From: CAZVPF01 sp964628195
Lineage (GTDB): Bacteria > Planctomycetota > Phycisphaerae > Sedimentisphaerales > Anaerohalosphaeraceae
Length of the DNA: 64,000 nt
Direction of reading: 5' to 3'
NCBI GenBank assembly: GCA_964628195.1
Contig: CAZVPF010000014.1
Location: forward strand, 13,123-77,122
The position numbers were made by a program, and so were the translations under genes. Below the pieces are notes generated by a model. It was not told the DNA's origin, made no database searches, and was given only the letters and a program-made list of their open reading frames with translations. Numbering within the stretch: the stretch's first letter is position 1; each line of letters starts with the position of its first letter. Positions 51,809 to 60,790 of this stretch are shown here, piece by piece.

Positions 51809-54800
51809 TCAGGCGGTGGTTTTGCTGAATTTGCTTAAGACAGCTTCAAGGGCCTCTGTTTTGATTGGTTTTGACATGTATTCAGTGCAGCCTGCCTCTA
51901 TGCATTTTTCGGCGTCGCCTTTCATTGCATTGGCGGTGAGAGCGATTACCGGGGTGTCGATTTTCTTTCTCCGGATTTCTTTAACCGCTTCATAACCGTT
52001 CATGACCGGCATCTGCATGTCCATGAAGATCAGGTCGTAATCGGCGGTGAATACTTCATCACATGCGGCCTTGCCATCGCCGACGATCTTGAAATCCAGG
52101 CCGTATCTTTTCAGCAGTATCTCGATGAGCTTCTGGTTGGAGGGATTGTCTTCTGCCACGAGTATCTTGGCTGTAAACTTTTTAAAGGCCTGATCCTTTT
52201 CATTAAGGCTGCTTGTTGTTGATTCATACTTGTCGAGCATTTCGTTTTTGTTAAGTTCCAAGCCGACCGGCAGCATAATGGTAAACACCGACCCTTTACC
52301 GTAATCACTTGTCATGCTTAGCCTGCCATTCATCAGTTCCACAAGCTGGGCGGTAATTGCAAGGCCGAGGCCTGTTCCGCCATATTTTCGGGTGGTGCTG
52401 TTGTCGGCCTGTGAGAATGCCTCGAAGACTCTTTGCTGTTTGTCTTTGGGTATGCCTATGCCGGTGTCCTCCACGTCGAAACGAACAAAAGGCTCATCGG
52501 GCTGTGAATATTCGAGGGAAACGTTAAGATATACATGTCCCTGATCGGTAAATTTCACGGCGTTGTTTATGAGATTTATCAGGCATTGTTTCAGCCGCAT
52601 GGGGTCGGTTACAAAATTTGCCGGCAGTTCGCTGCACTGCAGAACCTGGAAGTCGAGTTTCTTTTTGGAAGCTATTGGCCTCATCAGGGAGTCGATCTCG
52701 TGTATTACCTCGCCGAGGGATGTTTTTATCATTTCAGTTTCAAGCTTGCCGGCTTCGATTTTGGAGAAGTCGAGTATGTCGTTGATGAGGTTTAAGAGCG
52801 TATTGCCGCTGCTTGCTATGGTTCTTACATAATCTTTTTGATCTTCGCTCAGCTTTTCCTGTTCGAGGATTTCAGCAAATCCGATTATCGCATTCATGGG
52901 GGTTCTTATCTCATGACTCATATTAGCAAGGAACTCGCTTTTTGCCTGGTTAGCAAGGGCGGCTTCCTGCGCCATCATATTTGCCCGTTCGATAGAATGC
53001 TCAAGCTGCTTGTTTACGCTTTCTATTTCTTCATAAGCTTCCTGAAGCTTCTGCTCGGAGAGTTTGCGGTCGGTGATGTCTATGAAAGTTCCGAGGATTC
53101 CGAATGCGCTGCCATTGGCATCGCACAGGGGCGCTTTGTTTGTAAGCACGACTAACTTTTCGCCGCCCGGAGTTTTTATGTTCTCCTCCAACTGTATCAG
53201 TGAACTGCCGGATTCCATAACATTTTTATCATCGGCTACGAGTTTGTCGGCGTAATCACTCCATGACAAATCCTTGTCAGTCAAGCCTATTACATCCTCC
53301 ACACATTCGAATCCCGCGAGCCTGGCAAAGTTTTCATTACATCCCATGTAAACGGATTGGCTGTCCTTCCAGAAAATGTAGTTGGGAATATTAGACATAA
53401 CATTGTTCAGGAGTTCGGTTTTTTCATGCAGTGTTTTTTCGGCGTGCTTCCGTTCGGTGATGTCCATTATGGTTGCGGCGATATATGCCGGTTTGTCATG
53501 CTCGTCGTGGATCAGAAAATAATTTTCAAGCGTTTCTATTTCTTTTCCGCTCGGTGCAACAAGCCGCATTTCCCCTGTCCACTTTCCGCCATTGAAAAGT
53601 TGCGGTACCACTTCCGTGTCAAGTTTTGAGCGCAGGTCTTGTGGGTAATATTCATGGAACTTCTTACCGGTGAAGTGTTCAGGGCTTTCTGCTTCGAGTA
53701 TTTCGGCAAGTGCGGGATTCATGTATTCGACCTGGCCGTCCAGGCGGGCAATTCCAAATCCCTGGCTGGATGCCTGGGCAAATTCTCTCAGCGTTCTTGC
53801 CTCTTTTTCTGCGGCCTTACGCTGGGTAATGTCAAGTGCCACTCCAATAAGTCCGATTTTCTCGTTGCGGGTGTAAACGGCCTTATAAAAGACCACTTCC
53901 CTTTTCTGGCCGTTGACATGGGCCATCTGGGCCTCATATACCTGGGTGCCGCCTTTTTGCATAAGCTCAATATCCGCGTTATGGTAAACATCGGCAAGCT
54001 CACGAGGTGCGATATCATATACGGTTTTGCCGATTATCTGCGACTTATCGAGCCCGACATATTCACAGAATTTATCGTTGCATCCCTGGTATATGCCGTT
54101 TTCATCCTTGTAGAACACGGGCCCGGGTATGGTGTCTATCATTAATTGCAGGAAATTCAGGCTGTCATTCATGCTTTGCTGAATACGCTTGATCTCCGTA
54201 ATATCTTTAGCAATTGAAGCGAGGCCTACGGCCATACCCTTTTCGTCTGTAATAAGGGAAAGGGTTACAAGAACATTCATTATCTCACCGGATTTGGTTA
54301 TGCGGACATCCTCATAATTATGGACCCGCTGACCTTCAAGGCATGACTTGCGAATGGCCAACGATGAATTATGCCTTTCTTCAGGGACGAGCTTGAGAAT
54401 ATAGCTGTCGAGAAGATCTTCCCTGTCCCAGCCGTAAGCGTTTTCTGTTTCCTGGTTGAAATCAATAATCCTGCCGTTAAGGTCCTCGATGATAATAGGA
54501 TCGGTGGTATCCATGAAAACCTTGGACATCCGCCGCAGTTCGTTTTCTATAAGTTTTCTGCCCGTAATGTCTCTGAAAGCAATACCTACGGCACAAACAT
54601 TCTCCTGTGCGTCTCTTATTGGGGTAAAAGACGACTCACTGAACATTATTTCGCCGAACACCTCATTTTCTTCTTCGCACTGGAATATTTCTCCTGTCTC
54701 GGCGACAATTTTAATTAATCTGCCCCAGTTATCCGCAAGGCTCGGGGTCTCGTGCAATACCGCGTGAAGACATTTTCCAACGACCTCATCATGGTTTTTA

Positions 54801-56791
54801 TTAAGAAAATCCAAAAAGGCATTATTGGAAAAGAGAACGTTATTTTTGGTGTCGACTATAAACAGACTATCAGTAATTGAATTGAACAGGCTGCCAAATC
54901 GCTGTTCGCTTTCGCGGAGAGCATCATCGGCAAGCTTCTTCTGGGTTATATCGAGGCTGTACTCGATGACCTGCACGATATTACCCTGAGTGTCAAAAAC
55001 AGGGCAGGCGTGGACTTCAACAAATATCTGGCTGCCGGAGGAGTCGTAATGAATATGCTCGGTTGTAACAGGCTTGCCTGTTTTCATAACTTCCCTGAGC
55101 GGGCAATTGTGTTCATTTCCGTCACAGGGCGTATCCCTGTGGTGAGTTGCCTGGTAACAGGTAAAGCTCCGGGCCGAATCCGAAACGTCATAAGCCATAC
55201 TGTTGCCCATGACTATTTTATAATTTGACGGATCTATTACAAGGAAAGGATGCGGAAGCGATTCAATAATATGCCGCAGGAAATCGGTTTGCTTTCTTTC
55301 TCTCTGCTGAGCTTTTTTTAAATCGGAAATGTCAATTACGACTTCGACAGCCCCAATAACGCTGCCCTCATCGTCTCTAATAGGTGAGCCGAAATATTTA
55401 CACGCCATACCAAGGCGTTTTTCCTCTTCAGGCGTTGTTATACGAGTTGCCGTCCTGCCGGTCTGGAAAACCCTTTTTATGACACAATTTTCACAGTTGA
55501 CCTTTCTGCCCTTATGGACAGCGAAACATTTGTGTTTCTTTTTAATTCCTTCACGGTCGGAACCAAACGTATTAATATATGACTCGCTTACCTTTAGGAC
55601 ATTAAATTCGGTATCAACTACGCTTATCATACCCGGTATGGTCTCAATCAGGGTGTTAAGGTGATTATTGTACTCCCTCAGCTTTTTCTGCTTTTCATTG
55701 AGCTGGTTGCGTATCGCCGAGAGCCTTTTGTTGAGAATTATGGTAACAACGAAAGCACCGCTTAATCCAAAGATAAGCACAAATATAATTGAAATCCAAA
55801 TCCTGTATTTTTGAAAAACACCGGCTACTGTGAAATTTCCGTAGTCCTCATAAGGTGAGACCCTCAATTGCCTGAGCATTTCATGGACCGATGAGTAATT
55901 CAACGGCACCGTCCAGCCTTCATACATACCAGCTAAAGCGGCTTGATGGTTTGGCTGAATTTGATAAAGAGCAACAGCGACTTTTCGGGCAATATCATCC
56001 GAAGTATGGGCAAGCCTTGCAAAAGGCCATTCCGGGTAAAGCTCGGTACTAACCTTAAAAGGAAAAGTATCATTATGGTTTTTCTTTTCATGTATAAGCT
56101 TGAAGTCGTTTATATTTATCTTACCCTCGCCGGCCATTCTTTCTATGGTGTCGGTTCTTACCGTTCCTGCATCGATTATGCCCTTTTGGACCGCGTAGAC
56201 AACACTGTCATGTGTTCCGAGAAACAGCAGCTCGTCAAAGTATTTTTCCGACTTGACACCATGCGATTTTAACTCACTCCAGGCCATCAGCCACCCACCG
56301 AAAGAAGTCTTATGCGCTGCTCCAAACTTTTTCTTTCGAATGTCCTTAATGGAATTGATGTCATGCCTGTCTGAACGGGTAAAAATCACGCCGCCAAATA
56401 GTGTGTAGGGTTTTCCAAGCCTTAGATTTTTTAGTGTAGCAATGCGTTCAGCGCCGAATTGCTTCTCAATCTGTACATAGTTCCATGTATTAACAATACA
56501 AAAATCTATTGTTTCCTTCTCAACCTGCGGAATTATCTCATCGAATTCCAAAGGGACAATTTTGAAGTTGTAACCTTCAATTGAATCGGAAAGATACTGG
56601 GCTGTCTTTGTCCATTTTTCAAGACACTGGTCCCTGCCTCGTTTAGCAAGCACCCCTATCCGTAATTCCACCGAGGAGAAAGACGCTGAATGCAGGGCAA
56701 GCGTAAGCACAAAGCACCACAAAAAAACCCAATTCCTGCCTTTTGAATGCAGGACACGCCTATCGCCGTCATAATTATGATTGACGAACAT
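51809..56791 (-). CDS. Hybrid histidine kinase: PhnD-like sensor, seven PAS domains, HisKA, HATPase, receiver
   Basis: A 1660-residue sensor kinase. After a signal helix (about 20-40) comes a PhnD/TtrS-like periplasmic binding domain (about 44-290: RIGVLAKRG, FCIVNTWNYVQIEK, KFGAAHKTSFGG), a membrane helix (about 333-355), then seven PAS units ending in 'D-I-T-x-R-K' or a variant (about 380-1250). PAS1 and PAS2 hold Cys clusters (KKHKCF, CENCV; CYQATHHRDTPC, HNCPL). HisKA has MSHEIRTPMN, HATPase has NLINNAVKFT, DTGIGIP and GGTGLGLAI, and the receiver phospho-Asp is in FMDMQMP. TtrS, the tetrathionate sensor, shares a PhnD-like input, so a small oxyanion is a candidate signal. The partner may be the divergent NarL-type regulator. 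Confidence 0.9.
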   Translation of the reverse strand: MFVNHNYDGDRRVLHSKGRNWVFLWCFVLTLALHSASFSSVELRIGVLAKRGRDQCLEKWTKTAQYLSDSIEGYNFKIVPLEFDEIIPQVEKETIDFCIVNTWNYVQIEKQFGAERIATLKNLRLGKPYTLFGGVIFTRSDRHDINSIKDIRKKKFGAAHKTSFGGWLMAWSELKSHGVKSEKYFDELLFLGTHDSVVYAVQKGIIDAGTVRTDTIERMAGEGKININDFKLIHEKKNHNDTFPFKVSTELYPEWPFARLAHTSDDIARKVAVALYQIQPNHQAALAGMYEGWTVPLNYSSVHEMLRQLRVSPYEDYGNFTVAGVFQKYRIWISIIFVLIFGLSGAFVVTIILNKRLSAIRNQLNEKQKKLREYNNHLNTLIETIPGMISVVDTEFNVLKVSESYINTFGSDREGIKKKHKCFAVHKGRKVNCENCVIKRVFQTGRTATRITTPEEEKRLGMACKYFGSPIRDDEGSVIGAVEVVIDISDLKKAQQRERKQTDFLRHIIESLPHPFLVIDPSNYKIVMGNSMAYDVSDSARSFTCYQATHHRDTPCDGNEHNCPLREVMKTGKPVTTEHIHYDSSGSQIFVEVHACPVFDTQGNIVQVIEYSLDITQKKLADDALRESEQRFGSLFNSITDSLFIVDTKNNVLFSNNAFLDFLNKNHDEVVGKCLHAVLHETPSLADNWGRLIKIVAETGEIFQCEEENEVFGEIMFSESSFTPIRDAQENVCAVGIAFRDITGRKLIENELRRMSKVFMDTTDPIIIEDLNGRIIDFNQETENAYGWDREDLLDSYILKLVPEERHNSSLAIRKSCLEGQRVHNYEDVRITKSGEIMNVLVTLSLITDEKGMAVGLASIAKDITEIKRIQQSMNDSLNFLQLMIDTIPGPVFYKDENGIYQGCNDKFCEYVGLDKSQIIGKTVYDIAPRELADVYHNADIELMQKGGTQVYEAQMAHVNGQKREVVFYKAVYTRNEKIGLIGVALDITQRKAAEKEARTLREFAQASSQGFGIARLDGQVEYMNPALAEILEAESPEHFTGKKFHEYYPQDLRSKLDTEVVPQLFNGGKWTGEMRLVAPSGKEIETLENYFLIHDEHDKPAYIAATIMDITERKHAEKTLHEKTELLNNVMSNIPNYIFWKDSQSVYMGCNENFARLAGFECVEDVIGLTDKDLSWSDYADKLVADDKNVMESGSSLIQLEENIKTPGGEKLVVLTNKAPLCDANGSAFGILGTFIDITDRKLSEQKLQEAYEEIESVNKQLEHSIERANMMAQEAALANQAKSEFLANMSHEIRTPMNAIIGFAEILEQEKLSEDQKDYVRTIASSGNTLLNLINDILDFSKIEAGKLETEMIKTSLGEVIHEIDSLMRPIASKKKLDFQVLQCSELPANFVTDPMRLKQCLINLINNAVKFTDQGHVYLNVSLEYSQPDEPFVRFDVEDTGIGIPKDKQQRVFEAFSQADNSTTRKYGGTGLGLAITAQLVELMNGRLSMTSDYGKGSVFTIMLPVGLELNKNEMLDKYESTTSSLNEKDQAFKKFTAKILVAEDNPSNQKLIEILLKRYGLDFKIVGDGKAACDEVFTADYDLIFMDMQMPVMNGYEAVKEIRRKKIDTPVIALTANAMKGDAEKCIEAGCTEYMSKPIKTEALEAVLSKFSKTTA

Positions 56792-57146
56792 TACAAACTC
56801 CCTTCCGCCTTGCTCAAAGCGGATTATACTTCATGTTTTGGCTATGAACCTTATCTGATAGTTCAAATAGCGGCTCTGAGTTATTTTCGGCTGATTGTAA
56901 ACGGCGTATTATCAAAAAAAGATTTTTTACTTCTTTATTGGAAACACAAATTTAGTTTTAATAACGACTTGTGGTTAATTCCAAAAAAATCAAGTTAATT
57001 TTGTACACTTTTCTCCTAATTGTTATTGATTTGGCAAGCCTAAATAGGGTATAATCCTGATTAAAACTTATAGGACGAATTAAATAATGAGCTGCTTGCA
57101 AAGCTTTACTCTTAAAGAACATATAATTGCCGAATTTGAGTAAATT
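56792..57146. other. Divergent control region between kinase and NarL-type regulator
   Basis: 355 AT-rich bases between divergent start codons. It holds the promoter at 57026-57055. The plus frame that starts at 56747 inside the kinase gene and runs to 56998 shows no coding features and is not called. Nothing else is seen. Confidence 0.5.
57026..57055 (+). promoter_or_regulatory. Sigma-70 promoter with overlapping AAATAGGGTA half-site
   Basis: TTGATT (57026-57031), 18 bases, TATAAT (57050-57055), 92 bases before the ATG at 57147. The spacer ends with AAATAGGG, which runs into the -10 box. The same AAATAGGGTA begins the palindrome at 57905, so one regulator may bind both. Confidence 0.6.
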
Positions 57147-57809
57147 ATGAGTGTTCAGACCATGAAAATAAGATTGCTTTTAGTTGACGACCATGAAATT
57201 ATGCGTGAGGGACTTTGTGCCCTGCTCAGAAAAAATGAGAATATCGAAGTTATCGGACATGCCGCGGAAGGAAGAACGGCTGTCAGGATGGCTTCAGAGC
57301 TTAGCCCTGACATGGTTATTATAGACATAGGGATGCCTAATCTAAACGGCATTGAGGCTACGAGACAGATGGTAGCCAATAACCCCAAGCTCAAAGTTAT
57401 GGCGCTTTCCACACATTCGGAAATGTCAATTGTCGCAAAAGCCCTCAAGGCCGGTGCCTCCGGTTATATGTTAAAAGAATCTGCGTTCGGGGAACTTACC
57501 GACGGAATAGAAGGCGTTCTTCAGGGCAAAACATACCTTTGTTCAAAGATCGCCGAAGTGGTATTCAATGACTATGTAAATTTACTGTCCAATCCCAAGT
57601 GGGCGATTGGGGGGATACTTACCGGAAGGGAAAAGGAGGTACTGCAGCTGGTAGCCGAAGGGAAAACCACCAAAGAGATCGCTTCGGAACTGCACGTAAG
57701 TATTAAAACCGTCGATTCCCACCGTGAACACATTATGAATAAACTCAATATTCATAATGTAGCGGAGCTGACAAAGTATGCCATTAAAGAAGGTCTCACG
57801 TACATCTAA
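57147..57809 (+). CDS. NarL/FixJ-family response regulator
   Basis: A 220-residue regulator. The receiver (5-120) has LLVDDHEIMREGL, phospho-Asp in VIIDIGMPNLNG, the Thr/Ser switch MALSTHSE and Lys in YMLKES. The LuxR-type helix-turn-helix has LTGREKEVLQLVAEGKTTKE, split as LTGREKEVLQLV and KEIASELHVSIKTVDSHR. It should bind DNA as a dimer when phosphorylated. It lies between two hybrid kinases and is flanked by related palindromic DNA, so autoregulation and control of the next gene are plausible. An ATG five codons later is an alternative start; neither has a strong ribosome site. Confidence 0.92.
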   Translation: MSVQTMKIRLLLVDDHEIMREGLCALLRKNENIEVIGHAAEGRTAVRMASELSPDMVIIDIGMPNLNGIEATRQMVANNPKLKVMALSTHSEMSIVAKALKAGASGYMLKESAFGELTDGIEGVLQGKTYLCSKIAEVVFNDYVNLLSNPKWAIGGILTGREKEVLQLVAEGKTTKEIASELHVSIKTVDSHREHIMNKLNIHNVAELTKYAIKEGLTYI

Positions 57810-57815
57810 AGCAGC

Positions 57816-57850
57816 AAACTAACACTTTTCCCACATTTTTATGTTAGTTT
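57816..57850 (+). terminator. Stem-loop after the NarL-type regulator gene
   Basis: AAACTAACA, 17 bases, TGTTAGTTT: a perfect 9-bp arm pair just past the stop, ending in TTTTC. The stem is AT-rich and the T tract short, so it is at most a weak terminator. Confidence 0.45.
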
Positions 57851-57904
57851 TCAGCCGGACGGGCTAAGAAATTTTACAAAACATTTTTTTTTGTAAACTA
57901 TTCT

Positions 57905-57925
57905 AAATAGGGTAAACACCCTATA
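57905..57925. promoter_or_regulatory. Operator-like palindrome, copy 1
   Basis: ATAGGGT-AAAC-ACCCTAT is a perfect 7-base palindrome within AAATAGGGTAAACACCC and TATA. A near copy starts 85 bases later and a half copy overlaps the regulator promoter upstream. Confidence 0.55.
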
Positions 57926-57989
57926 AAATATCTTCCAAATACGAACTTTACTTGCCGACCCTGCTGTATATGAGGTTTTTACTATTACA

Positions 57990-58010
57990 AAATAGGAGAA
58001 AACCCCTATA
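57990..58010. promoter_or_regulatory. Operator-like palindrome, copy 2
   Basis: AAATAGG, eight bases, CCTATA. It matches copy 1 at 17 of 21 positions. The 85-base spacing is about eight turns of the helix, which would put both on the same face. Confidence 0.5.
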
Positions 58011-58158
58011 TATTCAGCCCTTCTTTAAAGCCGATAATGATAACAATGTATGTATTTGTAAAATTAAAAGCATTCTTTCCAACAGCAGGTTGATTTGAAA
58101 GAAACATGCTTGATATAATTTTCAACATCTCCTGATTAGTAGGTTGCAGTTTACGCTT

Positions 58159-58194
58159 TGCGAACCGGGATGGTTTAGGCTGTCCCGGTTTGCA
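58159..58194 (+). other. Strong hairpin in the leader of the second hybrid kinase
   Basis: TGCGAACCGGGA pairs with TCCCGGTTTGCA (12 bp, one G-U) around a 12-base loop. No T run follows. It lies 63 bases before the ATG, in the 448-base region 57810-58257 that otherwise holds the palindromes. It could shape translation or be a weak transcription pause site. It does not match a riboswitch class I know. Confidence 0.45.
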
Positions 58195-58257
58195 TTAGTA
58201 GAGGGGCGGACGCTGATATTGAGCTTTTGGAGCAGTATTTAAGACTAAGGGCCGGGT

Positions 58258-60717
58258 ATGTTCTATGAAGAATCTTTAAATGAAGACAAAAAGAAAGTGA
58301 ATGTGCTTTTCGTTGAAGACGATGCCGGTTCGCGTCGCCTGGTCCAGAAAACGCTTTCAAGGGAAAAAGGCTCAGTAGAGTACAATTTGGAATTCGCGGA
58401 GAATTTAGCCTCTGCAAAGACAAAAATATTGTCTAAAAAATACGATAATATCCTTCTTGATCTTGGCTTGCCCGACAGCAGCGGAATTGAAACGGTTCAA
58501 AGGGTAAGAAGTTTCAGCTCCAATGTTCCCATAGTTGTTTTGTCTGCCCTGGAAGATGATTTGGTCGGAATACAGGCAATAAAAGAGGGCGCGGACTACT
58601 ACCTGGTCAAAAGCGGGACCTTTTCAGAAATACTGGCGCGATCGATCCTTTATTCTATTGAAAGAAACCGCTCGAATGACACAAGGGGGGATAAAGCCCC
58701 GGTCGATCCGGCAGCAATAGAAACCCTTCAGGAAAGACTCGAAGAAACTCAAAAGGAACTCGAAGCCGAGCGAAATAAAAATGCCCGGCTTGAAGAGAGT
58801 TTTTCGGCCCTGCGAAGAGATTTCATGACCATTTTTGATTCTGTTCCGGCGATGATATGGTACAGGGACAAAGAGGGAAAAATACTTCGTGCAAATCAGT
58901 GCGCAGCGGATTCCGTGCAGATGGATATAAAGGCAATTATCGGCAAAAATTATTATGACCTCTTCCGTGACAATGAAGAACTCTCAAAAGAGCGTGACAG
59001 GGAGGTTCTCGAAACCGGCAGGCCCTCAAGGGGTCAAGTTCGGGAATACAAGACTTCGAGGGGAAAGGTTAAATATGCCCTTGTTGACCGCATTCCGTTT
59101 TATAACAGCAGCGGTGAGACTGAAGGAGTAATAGTTTTTGCTTTGGATATTACCGACAGGAAAAAGGCGGAAGATGAACTGTTGAACGCTAAAGACGAAA
59201 TTGAAAAAGTAAATGCCCAGCTCAAAGAGTCGGTGCTGAAAGCGAACACTCTTGCGGGCCAGGCGGTGGCTGCTAATCAATTCAAGAGCGCATTTCTGGC
59301 TAATATGAGCCACGAAATACGAACGCCGATGAATTCGATAATCGGATTCGGTGAGCTGCTCTCCCAGGAAACACTTTCGCAGGACCAGATGCAGTATGTG
59401 CAAATGATCAACAAGTCGGCTGAGCATCTGCTTGCGCTGATCAACGACATTCTTGATTTCTCGAAAATTGAGGCCGGAAAAGTAGACCTGGAAATGATTG
59501 AAACCAAGTTAAGCGACATACTTGGAGAAATTCAGGCAATTGCAACCCCGCCTGCGGAAAATAAAAATATTTCCTTTCTCATCGACGTCGAAGATGAATT
59601 GCCGGAATCCATTGAGACCGACCCTACGAGACTTAAACAATGCCTGATAAACCTGATAAGCAATGCCGTTAAGTTCACTGAAAAGGGCAGCGTAAGACTG
59701 AAAGTTTCCTCCCCCCTGCCGAATATGATACAATTTGATATAATCGACACGGGCATAGGGATTGAACCGGATAAACATGATTTGATATTCGAGGAATTCA
59801 GCCAGGCGGACGGCAGCACGACAAGGAAATTCGGCGGCACGGGGCTTGGACTTGCTATCACAAAACGACTTACAAATATGATGCAAGGAAGTATTACTCT
59901 TGAAAGCAAGCCCGGGGAGGGGTCAAAATTTACTATTCAACTTCCCCTTAAAGCTGGTGATCCACAAGTAACAAGGGACGCCGATTCGCTGAGTTGCAGG
60001 CAAAAAAAATGTCGCGGGAAAGTTCTGCTTATCGAAGATGAGCCGGTTAACAGGCTGTTTCTCAACACGGTTTTAGAAAAAGCCGAACTGCAAACAGTGA
60101 TGGTGGATAACGGCAAGGCGGGTATTGAGCGAGCTATTTCGGATGCTTACGATTTAATTGTTCTTGATATGTGCATGCCGGAAATCAGCGGTCTGCAGGC
60201 AGCGAGAGAGATAAGGTACAATAATATCGAGTGCCCTATTATTGCGGTAAGCGCAGAGTCGTCGGACGAGATAAAAAGGAAATCGATTGAGTGCGGCTGT
60301 AACGCTTTTTTACGCAAGCCGGTTACACGAAAGCAGCTTTATGAGGTAATTGATAAGCTCCTGGATAAGCCCGCCAGCGACGAAAGGGGCTATAAAGAGA
60401 TTGAAAATAAGTCCCTGTGCGGAGATATGCATAGCGTTTTTGAGACACTCAAGAACCTTCAAAAGGTGGTTAAGGATATACATAAGGCTTACACAGCCGG
60501 AGATTTTGAGGCGCTGACTCACCTGGCAAATATAGTCCGGCAGTCAAGCGAGAACTGCAAACTGCCCTTTCTCGCCGAAAAAGCACAGCAGATATATTGC
60601 AGCGGACTCGAACGCGACTGCGATGAACTTAATCGACAAATTGAGGAAATGGACGAACTGTGCACAAAGGCATGCGAGGGAACGGTTCAGGCGCCAGAGC
60701 AATATGAGATTAAATAA
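58258..60717 (+). CDS. Cytoplasmic hybrid histidine kinase: REC-PAS-HisKA-HATPase-REC plus degenerate HPt
   Basis: An 819-residue protein without membrane helices. REC1 (15-130) has VEDDAGS and phospho-Asp D68 (ILLDLGLPD). A coiled coil (140-190) leads to a PAS domain (about 195-310), HisKA with MSHEIRTPMN, HATPase with NLISNAVKFT, DTGIGIEPD, FGGTGLGLAIT, and REC2 (about 585-705) with IVLDMCMPEISG. The last 100 residues have the size and pattern of an HPt domain, but where 'A-H-x-L-K-G-S' is expected the sequence reads LANIVRQSSEN, with Asn for the phospho-His. N-terminal receiver control means it probably takes phosphate from another kinase, perhaps the 1660-residue one across the regulator gene. 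Confidence 0.9.
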   Translation: MFYEESLNEDKKKVNVLFVEDDAGSRRLVQKTLSREKGSVEYNLEFAENLASAKTKILSKKYDNILLDLGLPDSSGIETVQRVRSFSSNVPIVVLSALEDDLVGIQAIKEGADYYLVKSGTFSEILARSILYSIERNRSNDTRGDKAPVDPAAIETLQERLEETQKELEAERNKNARLEESFSALRRDFMTIFDSVPAMIWYRDKEGKILRANQCAADSVQMDIKAIIGKNYYDLFRDNEELSKERDREVLETGRPSRGQVREYKTSRGKVKYALVDRIPFYNSSGETEGVIVFALDITDRKKAEDELLNAKDEIEKVNAQLKESVLKANTLAGQAVAANQFKSAFLANMSHEIRTPMNSIIGFGELLSQETLSQDQMQYVQMINKSAEHLLALINDILDFSKIEAGKVDLEMIETKLSDILGEIQAIATPPAENKNISFLIDVEDELPESIETDPTRLKQCLINLISNAVKFTEKGSVRLKVSSPLPNMIQFDIIDTGIGIEPDKHDLIFEEFSQADGSTTRKFGGTGLGLAITKRLTNMMQGSITLESKPGEGSKFTIQLPLKAGDPQVTRDADSLSCRQKKCRGKVLLIEDEPVNRLFLNTVLEKAELQTVMVDNGKAGIERAISDAYDLIVLDMCMPEISGLQAAREIRYNNIECPIIAVSAESSDEIKRKSIECGCNAFLRKPVTRKQLYEVIDKLLDKPASDERGYKEIENKSLCGDMHSVFETLKNLQKVVKDIHKAYTAGDFEALTHLANIVRQSSENCKLPFLAEKAQQIYCSGLERDCDELNRQIEEMDELCTKACEGTVQAPEQYEIK

Positions 60718-60790
60718 GCTGCCTGTTAAGACTTGATTGAATCGACTTGTTTGGATATTATGTTCAGTTTATGGTTAAATTTTATGTGAT

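Noticed and set aside
58131..58200. A cyclic-di-GMP (GEMM) riboswitch before the second kinase
   Set aside because: A strong hairpin is present, but the conserved GEMM core and second stem are missing.
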